A DNA stretch of 64,000 nt from Streptomyces albireticuli (GTDB lineage Bacteria; Actinomycetota; Actinomycetes; Streptomycetales; Streptomycetaceae): positions 372,001 through 436,000 of the forward strand of contig NZ_JAJQQS010000005.1 of assembly GCF_021228125.1 (NCBI RefSeq), written 5' to 3'. Under the pieces are notes generated by a model. It was not told the DNA's origin. It worked only from the letters and a program-made list of their open reading frames with translations, and did not search any database. Of this stretch, positions 63,515 to 64,000 are shown piece after piece. The translations under genes were made by a program, and so were the position numbers. The stretch's first letter is position 1. Each line of letters starts with the position of its first letter.

Positions 63515-64000
63515 ATGCCCGGCAGCGAGGCGGTCAGACGGACGACGCTGCGTTCGCAGATCGCCGACGCCCTGCGGGACGAGGTGATCGCCGGACGGCT
63601 CCCCGCGGGGCGCCAGTTCACGGTCAAGGAGATCGCCGAGCAGTACGGCGTCTCCGCGACGCCCGTGCGCGAGGCGCTGCTCGACCTCTGCTCCCAGGGG
63701 CTGCTCGACGTGGAGCTGCACAAGAGCTACCGCGTGCGCGCGTTCTCCTACGCCGACTTCCGCGACATGGTCGAGGCCCGCGCCCTGATCGTCGAGGGCA
63801 TCTTCCGGCTGCCCCGCAGCTTCAAGGGCGCGGCGGGCGCGCCCCTCGCCGAGCACACCCTGAACGCCGTGCCGCCCGCCGCCCTGGCGTCCGTGCGGCG
63901 GCGGGCCGAGGAGGCTGCGCGGGCCGCGGTGGCGGGGGACCTGGACATCCTGATCGGCTACGACCTGCGCTTCTGGCGCGAACTGGCGGGCCTGGTCGGA
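63515..64000 (+). CDS. GntR-family regulator, cut by the window end
   Basis: ATG 63515 (GGAAGGGGAG about 10 nt upstream) opens 162 codons with no stop before base 64000. The N-terminus is a GntR winged helix: LRSQIADALRDEVIAGRLPAG, then EIAEQYGVSATPVREALLDL and the wing GLLDVELHKSYRV. The beginning of an FCD-type ligand domain follows (FRDMVEARALIVEGIFRL; DLRFWRELAG). It probably responds to a small carboxylate or amino acid and may regulate the upstream aminotransferase. Confidence 0.9.
   Translation, partial: MPGSEAVRRTTLRSQIADALRDEVIAGRLPAGRQFTVKEIAEQYGVSATPVREALLDLCSQGLLDVELHKSYRVRAFSYADFRDMVEARALIVEGIFRLPRSFKGAAGAPLAEHTLNAVPPAALASVRRRAEEAARAAVAGDLDILIGYDLRFWRELAGLVG

Overview
This is a 64 kb piece of a very GC-rich (over 70% by eye) actinobacterial chromosome, almost certainly Streptomyces. 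The evidence is strong G/C bias at third codon positions, frequent GTG and occasional TTG starts, many starts with a -10-like box 6-8 nt upstream (leaderless style), HspR-type HAIR operators in front of dnaK and clpB, and a gene series (dcd, dnaK-grpE-dnaJ-hspR, clpB, pyrE, fba, kynurenine genes, purA) that follows the conserved core of Streptomyces chromosomes. A perfect 14-bp parS site at 47605-47618 fits a position in the origin-proximal core.

1-11.3 kb: a secreted two-domain cell-wall enzyme, possibly beginning before the window; a three-gene operon with a TPR-like protein, a nucleotidyltransferase-like (AbiEii-type) protein and a double Imm49-like protein; a RebM-type methyltransferase; a membrane protein; a DUF4242 protein; two DUF4232 secreted proteins flanking a membrane-anchored HTH regulator; and tRNA-Gly(CCC). 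11.5-18.1 kb: a 56-aa zinc-ribbon-like protein, dcd, a phosphoribosyltransferase, a Yip1 membrane protein, a MarR regulator under a palindromic promoter, a Uma2 protein and a large membrane Fe-S oxidoreductase. 18.4-22.8 kb: the dnaK-grpE-dnaJ-hspR heat-shock operon with two HAIR boxes and a strong terminator.

22.9-28.3 kb is accessory in character: an AAA ATPase overlapping an RloB/TOPRIM-like nuclease gene (resembling AbiL-type defence pairs), an ATPase / XRE-DUF5753 / DUF397 regulatory module with inverted repeats in its divergent promoter, a four-EF-hand protein, and a secreted-protein gene broken at a G6 run. 28.4-37 kb: a fused double alpha/beta hydrolase divergent from a MerR regulator whose dyad lies in a 19-bp promoter spacer; cyclophilin; a DUF/F420-type enzyme pair; clpB; and a YbjN protein. 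37-48.8 kb: a PIG-V-like membrane glycosyltransferase, an aminotransferase, DUF2617 plus a membrane spermidine-synthase-like protein, an AraC regulator divergent from a DsbA-like/NAD(P)-binding pair, a SRPBCC protein, an aldose epimerase, pyrE, the parS hairpin and fba. 49-64 kb: an MFS exporter, DUF3151, an overlapping kynurenine operon (tryptophan dioxygenase, kynureninase, formamidase-like hydrolase), a two-component system, a diacylglycerol-kinase-like protein, purA, a Ser/Thr kinase, a cold-shock protein with a TTG start, a class III aminotransferase and a GntR regulator cut by the window end.

The intergenic DNA is unusually patterned. Four copies of a composite hairpin repeat follow genes at about 26.7, 50.6, 54.2 and 56.5 kb, and several short GC-rich tandem arrays begin at or within stop codons. 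The most novel-looking items are the ATPase/RloB pair, the double Imm49 operon, the parS site inside a terminator-like hairpin, and the DUF4232/regulator cluster.
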